DNA from: Pseudomonas fluorescens
Lineage (GTDB): Bacteria; Pseudomonadota; Gammaproteobacteria; Pseudomonadales; Pseudomonadaceae
Assembly (NCBI RefSeq): GCF_902497745.1
Contig: NZ_CABVHJ010000013.1
Span: forward strand, 143,345 to 207,344
DNA: 64,000 nt
Direction: 5' to 3'
Shown: positions 43,748-52,513 of the stretch, piece by piece
Layout of the letters: each line of letters opens with the position of its first letter
Numbering within the stretch: the stretch's first letter is position 1
Notes under the pieces: generated by a model
Seen by the model: only the letters and a program-made list of their open reading frames with translations
What the model was told of the DNA's origin: nothing
The model's database searches: none
Position numbers and translations under genes: made by a program

Positions 43748-44446
43748 ATGACCGATCTGTCCGCGTTCCCGATCACCCAGAAATGGCCGGCTCAGTTCCC
43801 AGACTGGATTCAGCTCTATTCCCTGCCGACGCCCAACGGCGTCAAAGTCTCGATCATGCTCGAAGAAATCGGCCTGCCGTACGAGCCGCACAAGGTTGCT
43901 TTCGATACCCAGGATCAGTTGTCCGCCGAGTTTCTCTCGCTGAACCCGAATAACAAGATCCCGGCGATCCTCGACCCGCACGGCCCCGGGGACCAGCCAC
44001 TGCCGCTGTTCGAGTCGGGGGCGATCCTGATTTATCTGGCCGACAAAAGCGGCCAGTTGCTGGCGCAGGAAGGTGCGCTGCGCTACGAAACGATTCAGTG
44101 GCTGATGTTCCAGATGGGCGGCATCGGCCCGATGTTCGGCCAGCTCGGTTTCTTCAACAAATTCGCTGGCAAGGACTACGAAGACAAACGTCCGCGTGAT
44201 CGTTATGTCGAGGAAAGCAAACGTCTGTTGAATGTGTTGAATACTCGTCTTGAAGGCCGCGACTGGATCATGGGCGAGCGTTACACCATCGCCGATATCG
44301 CCACGTTTCCGTGGGTGCGTAACTTGATCGGGTTTTATGAGGCCGGTGATCTGGTTGGCATCAGCAACTTCCCCAATGTCACTCGTGTGCTTGAGCGATT
44401 CCTCGCCCGCCCAGCGGTGGTTCGCGGCCTGACCATTCCCTCCTGA
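43748..44446 (+). CDS. Glutathione S-transferase, YghU/YfcG type
   Basis: A 232-residue nu-class GST-like protein. The N-terminal thioredoxin fold has LYSLPTPNGVKVSIMLEE with the TPNG motif that positions glutathione (Asn-type, disulfide reductase activity in E. coli YfcG and YghU), then NPNNKIPAI and the FESGAILIYLAD strand. The all-helical C-terminal half has ERYTIADIATFPW. Two in-frame ATGs are close, 43739 and 43748; I chose 43748 because MTDLSAFP is the common family start and GGAT lies eight bases before. Monocistronic. Function as disulfide-bond oxidoreductase is inferred from family. Confidence 0.87.
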   Translation: MTDLSAFPITQKWPAQFPDWIQLYSLPTPNGVKVSIMLEEIGLPYEPHKVAFDTQDQLSAEFLSLNPNNKIPAILDPHGPGDQPLPLFESGAILIYLADKSGQLLAQEGALRYETIQWLMFQMGGIGPMFGQLGFFNKFAGKDYEDKRPRDRYVEESKRLLNVLNTRLEGRDWIMGERYTIADIATFPWVRNLIGFYEAGDLVGISNFPNVTRVLERFLARPAVVRGLTIPS

Positions 44447-44461
44447 CACCACACATCCCCC

Positions 44462-44547
44462 TGTAGGAGCTGCCGAAGGCTGCGATCTTTTGATGTTGAT
44501 TTTTAAAAGCAAGATCAAAAGATCGCAGCCTTCGGCAGCTCCTACAG
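44462..44547. repeat. Family 2 palindromic repeat, copy 3
   Basis: Inverted GTAGGAGCTGCCGAAGGCTG arms around an AT-rich middle, directly after the GST gene. Confidence 0.9.
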
Positions 44548-44687
44548 GAGATTTGGGTACTCTCTGGGATTATTGCATCCCCGGTAATGCACTCTTGATT
44601 GATCCAGGTTTGTACCGCGCCCCCTGCAAGGCATAAGCTTCGCCCCCTACGACTTTCGTCTCATCCGCCGTTTTCAGGAAAGGCCCC

Positions 44688-45662
44688 ATGTCCAGTCAGT
44701 TCCCCGAAGCACGTCCCCGCCGTCTGCGCCGCAATGCGAGCCTGCGCAGCCTGTTCCAGGAAACCGAGTTCAGTCTGAATGATCTGGTGCTGCCGATTTT
44801 CGTCGAGGAAGAAATCGACGACTTCGTGCCGATCAAAAGCATGCCCGGGGTGATGCGCATTCCCGAGCGCAAACTGGCCAGCGAAATCGAGCGCTATGCC
44901 CGCGCCGGCATCAAGTCGGTGATGACCTTCGGCGTGTCCCACCATCTGGACAGCAACGGCAGTGACACCTGGCGCGAAGAAGGCCTGGTCTCGCGCATGT
45001 CGCGCATTGCCAAAGACGCCGTGCCGGAGATGATCGTGATGTCCGACACCTGCTTCTGCGAATACACCGATCACGGCCACTGCGGCGTGATGCACAACCA
45101 TGAAGTCGACAATGACCAGACCCTGATCAACCTCGGCAAACAAGCCGTGGCAGCGGCGCGTGCCGGTGCTGATGTGATCGCGCCGTCGGCTGCAATGGAC
45201 GGTCAGGTGCGGGCGATTCGTCAGGCGCTGGATGCGGCCGGCTTCACCCAGATTCCGATCATGGCTTACTCGACCAAATTTGCTTCGGCACTCTACGGCC
45301 CGTTCCGCGAGGCCGGTGGCAGTGCGCTGAAAGGCGATCGCAAAAGCTATCAGATGAACCCGATGAACCGCCGCGAAGCCCTGCGCGAATCGCTGCTCGA
45401 CGAGCAGGAAGGCGCAGACGCGCTGATGGTCAAACCGGCCGGTGCGTATCTGGACATCATCCGCGACATCCGCGAGGCCTCGAACTTGCCGTTGTCGGCG
45501 TATCAGGTCAGCGGCGAGTACGCGATGATCAAGTTCGGTGCGCAGGCCGGGGCGATTGATGAGGATCGTGTGGTGCGTGAGAGCCTGGGCGCAATCAAGC
45601 GGGCGGGTGCGGATCTGATCTTCACTTACTTTGCGATGGATCTGGCATTGGCCGGGATCTGA
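44688..45662 (+). CDS. hemB: Delta-aminolevulinic acid dehydratase (porphobilinogen synthase), Zn type
   Basis: A 324-residue cytoplasmic enzyme that joins two aminolevulinate molecules to porphobilinogen in haem synthesis. The metal segment SDTCFCEYTDHGHCG holds Cys122, Cys124 and Cys132, the three-cysteine catalytic zinc site of the E. coli enzyme. Schiff-base lysines are Lys197 (STKFASALYG) and Lys249 (LMVKPAG). P. aeruginosa HemB is longer (337) and has aspartates in place of the cysteines, so this looks like a second, Zn-dependent copy. A typical Pseudomonas would carry another hemB elsewhere. Monocistronic; a REP doublet follows. Confidence 0.93.
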   Translation: MSSQFPEARPRRLRRNASLRSLFQETEFSLNDLVLPIFVEEEIDDFVPIKSMPGVMRIPERKLASEIERYARAGIKSVMTFGVSHHLDSNGSDTWREEGLVSRMSRIAKDAVPEMIVMSDTCFCEYTDHGHCGVMHNHEVDNDQTLINLGKQAVAAARAGADVIAPSAAMDGQVRAIRQALDAAGFTQIPIMAYSTKFASALYGPFREAGGSALKGDRKSYQMNPMNRREALRESLLDEQEGADALMVKPAGAYLDIIRDIREASNLPLSAYQVSGEYAMIKFGAQAGAIDEDRVVRESLGAIKRAGADLIFTYFAMDLALAGI

Positions 45663-45681
45663 CGACCAACGCGTTACCCCT

Positions 45682-45771
45682 GTGGGAGCGAGCCTGCTCG
45701 CGAAAGCGGTTTGTCAGCTGACATTAGTGTTGACTGACACGACGCTTTCGCGAGCAGGCTCGCTCCCACAT
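45682..45771. repeat. REP doublet (family 1)
   Basis: Inverted consensus units about 42 bases apart between the convergent hemB and monooxygenase genes. Confidence 0.9.
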
Positions 45772-45786
45772 TTGATTTGTGGTGGG

Positions 45787-47322
45787 TCAGGGGCAGTTGA
45801 AGTAGGGCCGGATTCCGTGATCGCGGAAGTAGCGTTCAATCACCTTCGGATCCGCGCTGTTCTCGGCAATCGCCACATAGGTATCCGGGCGCAGCAGATA
45901 AAAGCCGTTACGCCCCAATCCCGCCGTTTCAAATGCCGGACGCCAGTCGAACACATGCAGCGGTAAATGGTGTTCATTGCACCAGGCGATCATTTCGTCG
46001 CTGGTGTCGCCGTACACATGCACCTGCCAGCACGGTTGCCTTAGCGGTTCGTAATTATCCCCCTCACCATCATGCGCCCACGGCAAGCGATCGCCGCCAT
46101 GCACGTGGCCGGCCGCGCCCTGGCTCAGCGGCATGCCGCGATAGTTGAGGGTGACTTGCGACACGGTGCGAAAAAGGAACTCGCGACTGGCCTCGAACGA
46201 AGCCATTTTCGGGATCAGAAACGGTGCCACACGCATGCGCAGCAGATCAGCCATACGCCCCTCGGCGGTGACGAAACTGAAGACTTTGTCAGTGGTCGAC
46301 ACCAGCCGACGGGCGAAGGCCTTGCGTTCGGTTTCGTAGCTGTCGAGCAGGCGTGGTTCGGCAGCGCCGCTGAGCACGGCGGCGAGTTTCCACGCCAGAT
46401 TGATCGCATCGCCAATGCCGGTGTTCATGCCCTGACCGCCGGCGGGGCTGTGCACATGCGCCGCGTCGCCAAGCAGAAACGCGCGGCCACTGCGAAAATG
46501 CTCGGCCACGCGGTGATGCACGCGGTAGGTAGAGAACCAGTGCACGTCTTCGATGTGCACCTTGAGATGTTCGATGGCGCGACTGCTGACATCGGAAAAT
46601 TCCAGGGTTTCGGCGCGATCCGCACGTTCGTCACGCACGGTGCCGATCAGCCTTGCGCGGCCTTCTCCGGCGAGAGGAAACACGGCGAGAAAGTCCGCTT
46701 CATCCAGATCCAGATGCAACTCGCCGTTCATTGCCGGGCCGCTGGCCTTGACGTCGGCCACGTAGAAAATCTGCTGATAGGTGCCACCGGGAAAACCGCT
46801 GTCGAGGGCTTTGCGCACGATTGAGCGGGCGCCGTCACAACCAGCCAGATAACAGGCCTGGCAGATTTCCTGCTCGCCATCGGGCAGGCGCAAATGCGCG
46901 GTGAGGCCGTCGCCGGTTTCCTCGAAACTTTCCAGCGTCGTGTCGCGTTCGACCGTGATGCCATAGTCTTCGAGACGCTCGATCAGCAGCCGTTCATGTT
47001 CATCCTGCGGGAAGATTTCGACGAACGCATAGGGCGTCAGGCCTTCGCCGATGCGGTTCAGCGGTAACTGTGCAACCGGTTTGCCGTTGACCCAGAAATT
47101 CGCCGCCGCCACCCGATGGCCGTTGCGCACTACGGTGTCGGCCAGATCCAGTTGGCGGTACAACTCGAGGGTGCGCGCCTGCACCGCCAGCGCTCGCGAA
47201 GTGGTGCCGGGCGCGGAGGTTTTATCGATGATGCGCACGCGCACGCCGAGTTTGCTCAGCCACAGGGCCAGCACCAGCCCGGTCGGGCCGGCGCCGATAA
47301 TCAGGACGTCGCTGCGGTTCAT
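45787..47322 (-). CDS. FAD-dependent aromatic monooxygenase (PheA/TfdB family)
   Basis: A 511-residue flavoprotein hydroxylase. The FAD-binding Rossmann motif is LIIGAGPTGLVLALWL (residues 7-22), the middle DG motif is AGCDGARSIVR, and the third is FLLGDAAHVHSPAGGQGMNTGIGD. A C-terminal thioredoxin-like tail ends FYLLRPDTYVAI, as in phenol hydroxylases and related enzymes. It would use NAD(P)H and oxygen on an aromatic or polyketide-like ring; the substrate is unknown because no catabolic genes are adjacent. GGAGG lies in front of the ATG at 47322. The upstream terminator separates it from the siderophore receptor. Confidence 0.85.
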   Translation of the reverse strand: MNRSDVLIIGAGPTGLVLALWLSKLGVRVRIIDKTSAPGTTSRALAVQARTLELYRQLDLADTVVRNGHRVAAANFWVNGKPVAQLPLNRIGEGLTPYAFVEIFPQDEHERLLIERLEDYGITVERDTTLESFEETGDGLTAHLRLPDGEQEICQACYLAGCDGARSIVRKALDSGFPGGTYQQIFYVADVKASGPAMNGELHLDLDEADFLAVFPLAGEGRARLIGTVRDERADRAETLEFSDVSSRAIEHLKVHIEDVHWFSTYRVHHRVAEHFRSGRAFLLGDAAHVHSPAGGQGMNTGIGDAINLAWKLAAVLSGAAEPRLLDSYETERKAFARRLVSTTDKVFSFVTAEGRMADLLRMRVAPFLIPKMASFEASREFLFRTVSQVTLNYRGMPLSQGAAGHVHGGDRLPWAHDGEGDNYEPLRQPCWQVHVYGDTSDEMIAWCNEHHLPLHVFDWRPAFETAGLGRNGFYLLRPDTYVAIAENSADPKVIERYFRDHGIRPYFNCP

Positions 47323-47399
47323 GGGCCTGTCCTCCTTTTGCTGTGCAGCAAGTATGGATCAGCAGGAGAGGGTGGCCAGTTGATCGGCCAAACGGAAAA

Positions 47400-47434
47400 A
47401 GGCCCCGCAGCGGTGAGGCTGTGGGGCCTTTTAG
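47400..47434 (-). terminator. Bidirectional hairpin terminator
   Basis: Stem GGCCCCGCAGC/GGCTGTGGGGCC with AAAAA on one side and TTTT on the other, active in either direction. On the minus strand it would stop transcripts from the siderophore receptor gene before the monooxygenase. Confidence 0.8.
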
Positions 47435-47474
47435 GGTGTTCGGCGGGAGGGCTGTTGTGCTGCGTAGATCCGGG

Positions 47475-47627
47475 CCCCTCACCCCAGCCCTCTCCCGAGG
47501 GAGAGGGAGCCGATTTGTGTGTTTTTTAAGACCTGAGTTCGACTCGATATTTCAGGTCGGTGTAACTTGCAAGAACACCACGGTCAGTCCCCTCTCCCTC
47601 TGGGAGAGGGCTAGGGTGAGGGGCTTT
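47475..47627. repeat. Family 4 palindromic repeat, copy 4
   Basis: Inverted CCCCTCACCCCAGCCCTCTC / GAGAGGGCTAGGGTGAGGGG arms with the GAGTTCGACTCGATATTTCA middle. It directly follows the stop of the siderophore receptor gene. Confidence 0.88.
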
Positions 47628-47633
47628 TCAGCT

Positions 47634-49838
47634 TTAAAAATCAATGGTGCCGGACAACTTGGCAACCCGCGGCTCGCCCTGGGTCAGATAACCTCCCTGA
47701 GCCGATTCCCAGTACTTCTTGTTCGCCAGATTCTCCACGCCCAGACGCACGGTCACGTCTTTCTCCGAGACCTTGAACGCATAACGCGCACCGGCATCGA
47801 AGCGGTTCCAGGTCGGCAGGCTCAGGTTGTTCGCCGCATCCGCGTACTGGCCACCAGTGCGCAGCATCCGCGCATTCAGCGCTACACCTTGCAGGCCCGG
47901 CACATCCCAGTCGGCGCCGGCGTTGAACTGGAAGGTCGGCACGCCAATCGCTCGGTTGCCGTCGTTGGCGCCATTGAGGGTGTTCTTCAGTTCGGTGTCC
48001 ATCAGGGTCAGACCGCTGATCAGACGCAGGCCCTGGATCGGCTCGCCGAACACGTTCATTTCTACGCCTTTGTTGATCTGCTCGCCTTCACGTACGTAGG
48101 TGCAGGTGGTGGCGCTGTCTATTTCGCAGTAACCATCGCTCGGCTGTTCGATGCGATAAACACCCAGGCTCGCGCCGTAAGTGCCCATGTCGACTTTCAC
48201 CCCGACTTCGGTCTGCTTGGAGCGTGCCGGTGCATAGACTTCGTTGCCGTTGGTCACACGGAATCCGCCGGAACTGGTCGGCGAGGTCGGGCCCTGGGCC
48301 AGACCTTCGATGTGGTTGGCGTAGAACGACACGTGCTCCCACGGCTTGAACACCACGCCGTAGACCGGCGTGGTGATCGATTCGTCGTAGCTCGACTTGC
48401 GATCGCCGCTGCCCCAACTGGCGTAGTTGTAGCCTTGCACCACCAGTTGCTGGCGACGCAGGCCAGCGGTAACCAGCAGGCGATCATCGAAGAAACCGAG
48501 GGTGTCGGAAATCGCCACGCTGCGGTTGAAGGTCCTGCCGGTGATGCCCGGATCATTCAAGTTGCCGCCGGCAAAGTTGCCCACCGGCGACGGCGTTTGC
48601 ACCGGATGGTAGATGTTGTTGGCGTATTTGGTCAGGTCAAAATCATAGGCACTGCGCTGTTCGGCCCAAATGCCGGTCAGACCGAAGTTGAGCTTGTGGC
48701 TGACCGGGCCGGTGTTGAATTTACCGTTGAGGCCGGCCATCACGCTGGTGTTGTCTTCATCGTGGGGAATGAACGAGCCGGTGGTGAACGAGGCGCCGTT
48801 GTTACCGACCAGGGTAGTCGAGTTGTAATTCCCGACTTCACGGGTGTGCTTGGCGCCGCCGGCCGCGTAGGCGGTCCAGTTGTCATTCAGGTCATATTCG
48901 GCGCGGAGCATGCCGAAGGTGTCTTCGATCTCTGTGAAACCCCACTTCGGCGCGTAGTTGGTGTCGGCCGATGGCGCATCCGGAATGTGTGTGGCGGTGC
49001 CGAGGTTGACCGAGTTGCGGCCACCGTTGACGCGCTCTTTCTGATAGGCGAAGTCGCCGGAAATGCGCAATGCATCACCGCGATAATCGAGGCCGATGGC
49101 AAACAGTTTCGAGCGCTGGTTCTCGTGATCGATACCGGTGTCGCCTTCGCGCTGGGACAGGTTGATCCGTGCGCCGAAGCGGTTGTCTTCGCCGAAGCGC
49201 TGGCCGATGTCGAAGTGATGACCGATGCGACCTTCACTGTTGATGTCGGTGGTGTAACGCCGCAGCGGCACGTCGCCGGCGCGTTTCGGTTGCAGGTTGA
49301 CGCCACCGCCGATGCCGGAACCGGTCGGGGTCACGCCGTTGATAAAGGCATTGGGGCCTTTGAACACTTCCACGCGCTCCAGCGCGTCGGTGGAAATGAT
49401 CTGCCGGGGCAGCACGCCGTACAGGCCGTTATAGGAAATGTCGTCACCGTTCAGCGGCAGACCGCGAATCATGAAGACCTGCGCTTGGTTGCCGAAACCG
49501 GACGCCTGACGTACTGACGAATCGTTGAGCAGAACGTCGGCGACGTCTTCGGCCTGCTGATCCTGAATCAATTGTTCGGTGTAGGAGGCGGCGCTGAACG
49601 GCACGTCCATCATGTCCTGATTACCCAGCACGCCAAGTTGACCGCCGCGGGCGACCTGGCCACCCGAGTAAACCGGGGGTAGGGCATTCGGCGTCGGGGC
49701 CTGGGCATTGACGTTGACGTCGTCCAGCACCAGCGCATTGGTATCGCCCTCGGCGGCATGAGCGGTGACCGTCAGAGAGCACAGCAGGGCGAGAAGCGTC
49801 GGGCGAAACGGGACGCCGATTCGGGTTGGAGTGGGCAT
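47634..49838 (-). CDS. TonB-dependent siderophore receptor
   Basis: A 734-residue outer-membrane receptor. The signal peptide ends AHAAEG, a TonB-box-like LVLDDVNVNA follows, then the plug (VFMIRGLPLNGDD, ALERVEVFKGPNAFINGVTPTGSG, GGGVNLQPKRAG) and a 22-strand barrel that ends in SGTIDF. It matches the TonB-dependent siderophore receptor family that includes ferrichrome and catecholate receptors; the exact siderophore cannot be told. No N-terminal STN domain, so it does not signal through an ECF sigma factor. The ATG at 49838 has AGGAAC upstream. A Fur-like site lies 81 bases before the start, suggesting iron control. Confidence 0.87.
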   Translation of the reverse strand: MPTPTRIGVPFRPTLLALLCSLTVTAHAAEGDTNALVLDDVNVNAQAPTPNALPPVYSGGQVARGGQLGVLGNQDMMDVPFSAASYTEQLIQDQQAEDVADVLLNDSSVRQASGFGNQAQVFMIRGLPLNGDDISYNGLYGVLPRQIISTDALERVEVFKGPNAFINGVTPTGSGIGGGVNLQPKRAGDVPLRRYTTDINSEGRIGHHFDIGQRFGEDNRFGARINLSQREGDTGIDHENQRSKLFAIGLDYRGDALRISGDFAYQKERVNGGRNSVNLGTATHIPDAPSADTNYAPKWGFTEIEDTFGMLRAEYDLNDNWTAYAAGGAKHTREVGNYNSTTLVGNNGASFTTGSFIPHDEDNTSVMAGLNGKFNTGPVSHKLNFGLTGIWAEQRSAYDFDLTKYANNIYHPVQTPSPVGNFAGGNLNDPGITGRTFNRSVAISDTLGFFDDRLLVTAGLRRQQLVVQGYNYASWGSGDRKSSYDESITTPVYGVVFKPWEHVSFYANHIEGLAQGPTSPTSSGGFRVTNGNEVYAPARSKQTEVGVKVDMGTYGASLGVYRIEQPSDGYCEIDSATTCTYVREGEQINKGVEMNVFGEPIQGLRLISGLTLMDTELKNTLNGANDGNRAIGVPTFQFNAGADWDVPGLQGVALNARMLRTGGQYADAANNLSLPTWNRFDAGARYAFKVSEKDVTVRLGVENLANKKYWESAQGGYLTQGEPRVAKLSGTIDF

Positions 49839-49918
49839 TTTCAGTTCCTGGAGGCGCGCGGCCGTTTGGAAAAAATAAGGGCGGCGCGGGAACTCCTTGC
49901 GCAAATGCGACTCCAGGT

Positions 49919-49937
49919 GCAAATGATAGATTTTCTC
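49919..49937 (-). promoter_or_regulatory. Possible Fur box upstream of the siderophore receptor
   Basis: GCAAATGATAGATTTTCTC agrees with the 19-base Fur consensus GATAATGATAATCATTATC at 12 positions, including the AATGATA core. Its position about 81 bases before the start codon is typical of Fur-controlled promoters. Confidence 0.4.
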
Positions 49938-50092
49938 AGTAACGTTTTGCAATCAGTTTGTCATCAGTCTTGGAAAGCTCTATTTCGGGGCAATTGGCGA
50001 TACAGGGGAACAGGGCCAGAACACCGCAGTCCTAGCCTGCGCCACACCATGAACGTATGGTGAACCCGGCACAACGGACTGGATGAAGCTTC

Positions 50093-51184
50093 ATGCACAA
50101 CTTTCAATTACCGATCACCCTCGCCGCACTGCTGGTGCTCGCCGGTTGCGCAGGGCAGCGCAGTCAGGAACCGGTGCCGCGTGCGCCCGCTGAAGTGAAG
50201 GCCGAGATCGTACGGTTGATGCCGGCCAAGACCGCTGATCGCCAAGGCTGGGCCACCGATATCTACGCCGCATTTGCCGCGCAGAACATCAGCCCGACCA
50301 CGCAAAACCTCTGCTCGGTGCTGGCCGTTGCCGAACAGGAATCCACCTTTCAGGCCGATCCCACCGTGCCCGGCCTGGGCAAGATCGCCCGCGACGAAAT
50401 CGATCGACGTGCCGCTAAAGTGCACATCCCCAGCCTGTTGGTCAGCGGCGCTCTGCAGGTGCGTTCAACCAACGGCAAGACCTACAGCGAACGCCTGAAT
50501 GCGGCGCGCAGTGAGAAAGAACTCAGTGGCATTTTCGACGACTTCATCGGCCGGGTGCCGATGGGCCGCACGTTGTTCGGCGGCTTCAACCCGGTGCACA
50601 CCGGCGGGCCGATGCAGGTCAGCATCGAATTTGCCGAGCAGCACGCCAAAGACTATCCATATCCGGTAGACGGTACGATCCGCCGCGAAGTGTTCAGCCG
50701 CCGTGGTGGCATGTATTTCGGCATCGCACATTTGCTCGGTTATCCGGTGAGTTATCGCGAGCCGTTGTACCGGTTTGCCGATTTCAACGCAGGCTGGTAC
50801 GCCAGCCGCAATGCGGCATTTCAGAATGCGGTGAGCCGCGCTTCAGGCATTCCACTGGCGCTCGATGGCGACCTGATCCGCTACGACTCGATCATGCCCG
50901 GTGGCACGGAACTGGCGGTACGCACCCTCGGCAAGTCATTGGGCATGCGCAACCCAACCATTCGCGATCAACTGGAGAAGGGCAAAACCCTGGAGTTCGA
51001 GGAGACCAAGCTCTATCAGCGGATGTTCGAACTGGCGGAGCAAGCGGAGGGGAAAAAGCTGCCGCGTGCGGTGTTGCCGGGGATCGTGCTGCAGAGCCCG
51101 AAGATCACCCGCAAACTGACGACGGCATGGTTTGCCAAGCGTGTGGACGAGCGCTACAAGCGCTGCATGGCCAAGGCCGGGTAA
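50093..51184 (+). CDS. DUF1615 family lipoprotein
   Basis: A 363-residue lipoprotein. The signal peptide ends in the lipobox LAGC (Cys19), after which the sequence is soluble and mixed. Conserved stretches include CSVLAVAEQESTFQADP, GGPMQVSIEFAEQHAKDYPYP and RYDSIMPGGTELAVR. I recognise it as the DUF1615 family, found in many Gammaproteobacteria; the AEQESTF and GPMQVS segments recall lytic transglycosylase folds, so cell-wall binding or cleavage is possible but unproven. It is divergent from the siderophore receptor gene and followed by a terminator. Confidence 0.8.
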   Translation: MHNFQLPITLAALLVLAGCAGQRSQEPVPRAPAEVKAEIVRLMPAKTADRQGWATDIYAAFAAQNISPTTQNLCSVLAVAEQESTFQADPTVPGLGKIARDEIDRRAAKVHIPSLLVSGALQVRSTNGKTYSERLNAARSEKELSGIFDDFIGRVPMGRTLFGGFNPVHTGGPMQVSIEFAEQHAKDYPYPVDGTIRREVFSRRGGMYFGIAHLLGYPVSYREPLYRFADFNAGWYASRNAAFQNAVSRASGIPLALDGDLIRYDSIMPGGTELAVRTLGKSLGMRNPTIRDQLEKGKTLEFEETKLYQRMFELAEQAEGKKLPRAVLPGIVLQSPKITRKLTTAWFAKRVDERYKRCMAKAG

Positions 51185-51198
51185 ATCAGACAGACATA

Positions 51199-51226
51199 AA
51201 AAACCCGGCCAGGGCAGCCGGGTTTC
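51199..51226. terminator. Bidirectional terminator between the DUF1615 gene and the repeat-protein gene
   Basis: Stem AACCCGGC/GCCGGGTT with a short loop. It gives TTTCT on the plus strand and six T on the minus strand, so it can end both convergent transcripts. Confidence 0.8.
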
Positions 51227-51255
51227 TCTGGGTTGTTGCGCTTGAAGCCATGCAT

Positions 51256-51618
51256 TCAGGCAACGCGGCGTTCGATCAGACGATCCGAACCACCTTCGGC
51301 AACGCGACGTTCGATCAGACGATCCGAACCACCTTCGGCAACACGACGTTCGATCAGACGATCCGAACCACCTTCGGCAACGCGACGTTCGATCAGACGA
51401 TTCGAGCCGCCTTCGGCAACGCGACGTTCGATCAGACGATCCGAGCCACCTTCGGCAACGCGGCGTTCGATCAGACGATCCGAACCACCTTCAGCCACAC
51501 GGCTTTCGATCAGTTTGTCCGAGCCGCCTTCGGCGATCATGGTGTGGGCCGGGGTAGCGGCGAAAGCATTGATAGCGAAGACCGAGAAAGCGATGCCGAG
51601 AAGGGTTTGGCGTTTCAT
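51256..51618 (-). CDS. Exported protein of eight 13-residue tandem repeats
   Basis: A 120-residue protein with a Sec signal peptide ending FAATPA near residue 22. The mature part is eight tandem copies of AEGGSDRLIERRV with only slight changes (K for R, S for R, N for D) and ends directly after the last one. I recall Pseudomonas relatives of this layout, often labelled phage infection protein, but no experiment that I know of supports that name. Each unit would be a basic/acidic amphipathic strand or helix. The DNA repeats are 39 bases and nearly identical. The ATG at 51618 fits the signal peptide start; longer frames upstream do not. Confidence 0.75.
   Translation of the reverse strand: MKRQTLLGIAFSVFAINAFAATPAHTMIAEGGSDKLIESRVAEGGSDRLIERRVAEGGSDRLIERRVAEGGSNRLIERRVAEGGSDRLIERRVAEGGSDRLIERRVAEGGSDRLIERRVA
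51259..51552 (-). repeat. 39-bp tandem repeats, about eight copies
   Basis: The unit TTCGATCAGACGATCCGAAC plus 19 further bases recurs every 39 bases without spacers. It encodes the 13-residue repeats of the gene above and is a likely source of length variation by slipped replication. Confidence 0.9.
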
Positions 51619-51729
51619 GATGGTGTGCTCCGGGGTGTTGTTGGTTGGTATGGAGCCGATGTTACGCCGGAGATTTTTTATGAGAACTTCATTGCCGTGA
51701 TGGTGAACATCGATAGCAATGATGGTTGG

Positions 51730-51812
51730 TGTAGGAGCTGCCGCAGGCTGCGATCTTTTGATCTTGATCTTTGAAAATGTCAAAAGATCGCAGCCATCGG
51801 CAGCCTCCTACA
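51730..51812. repeat. Family 2 palindromic repeat, copy 4
   Basis: Inverted GTAGGAGCTGCCGCAGGCTG arms with an AT-rich centre; the right arm carries an extra C. It lies downstream of the anti-sigma gene. Confidence 0.88.
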
Positions 51813-51820
51813 GGGGAATG

Positions 51821-52513
51821 TTACAAGACTTTGACAGCGCGCCCGATCGCCTGGATCGGCCCGGTCGGTTTGCCGATCGGCGAGCCATTGGCGCCCTCAA
51901 GTGTCAGCTCGAACAGCTGATTGGGTTGCAGCGGCGGCAGCTTGTCCAGCGGCACCGACAACGCCTGCCCAGGCTTGACCAATCCTAGCGATACCGGCCC
52001 CTGCCAGCCGTCAGCCTTGGTCCAGAATTCCAGTGCCTTGTCAGCGGGCACCTCAACCACGCCCAACGGAATCAACTGAATCTCCCGCGAATCGCTTGCC
52101 TGAATCACCCAGCCCGGAGCCTTGTCCTGCGGCGCGACCAGCACCACCAGAAAGCTTGGTTTCGGCGTGGTCTGGGTCAACAGGATCGAACCCAAAATCA
52201 ACGTGGCGGCCAATCCGATAGCACTCAACCCGCGCCAGAGTGGCAGCAGGTTCCACCATGAAGTTGACGGCGCTTTTGTCGTGAGTCGGTCGAGGCTGCG
52301 TTCGATGCGCGGCCACAACAGCGCCGACGGTTGTTGCGAGGGGGCCAGCTTGGTCAGTTCCAGCAGGCGCCGCTCCCAGGCATCTACTGCTGCACGCAAT
52401 TGAGGATCATTCGGCAAACGTCGTTGCACCTCGATCCGCTGTTCAAAAGAAAGCGTGCCGAGCACATATTCGCCGGCCAATTCATCGCGGTCTTGCGCTG
52501 ATTCGCTGGTCAT
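51821..52513 (-). CDS. Anti-sigma factor, RskA-like
   Basis: A 230-residue inner-membrane protein with an N-terminal cytoplasmic anti-sigma domain (ELAGEYVLGTLSFEQRIEVQ), a single helix near 98-118 (LSAIGLAATLILGSILL) and a periplasmic RskA-type domain (FLVVLVAPQDKAPGWVI to GPIQAIGRAVKVL). It binds and silences the ECF sigma factor encoded just upstream; their genes overlap by four bases (ATGA). Release would follow proteolysis or a redox/envelope signal. The ATG at 52513 fits both the overlap and the family start. Confidence 0.88.
   Translation of the reverse strand: MTSESAQDRDELAGEYVLGTLSFEQRIEVQRRLPNDPQLRAAVDAWERRLLELTKLAPSQQPSALLWPRIERSLDRLTTKAPSTSWWNLLPLWRGLSAIGLAATLILGSILLTQTTPKPSFLVVLVAPQDKAPGWVIQASDSREIQLIPLGVVEVPADKALEFWTKADGWQGPVSLGLVKPGQALSVPLDKLPPLQPNQLFELTLEGANGSPIGKPTGPIQAIGRAVKVL

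Noticed and set aside
47343..49517. A 724-codon plus-strand frame opposite the siderophore receptor
   Set aside because: No domain, no ribosome binding site, typical high-GC shadow of a real gene.
51259..51552. 39-base repeats taken as a CRISPR array
   Set aside because: Units are contiguous with no spacers and encode a repeated peptide in frame after a signal peptide; no cas gene is present.
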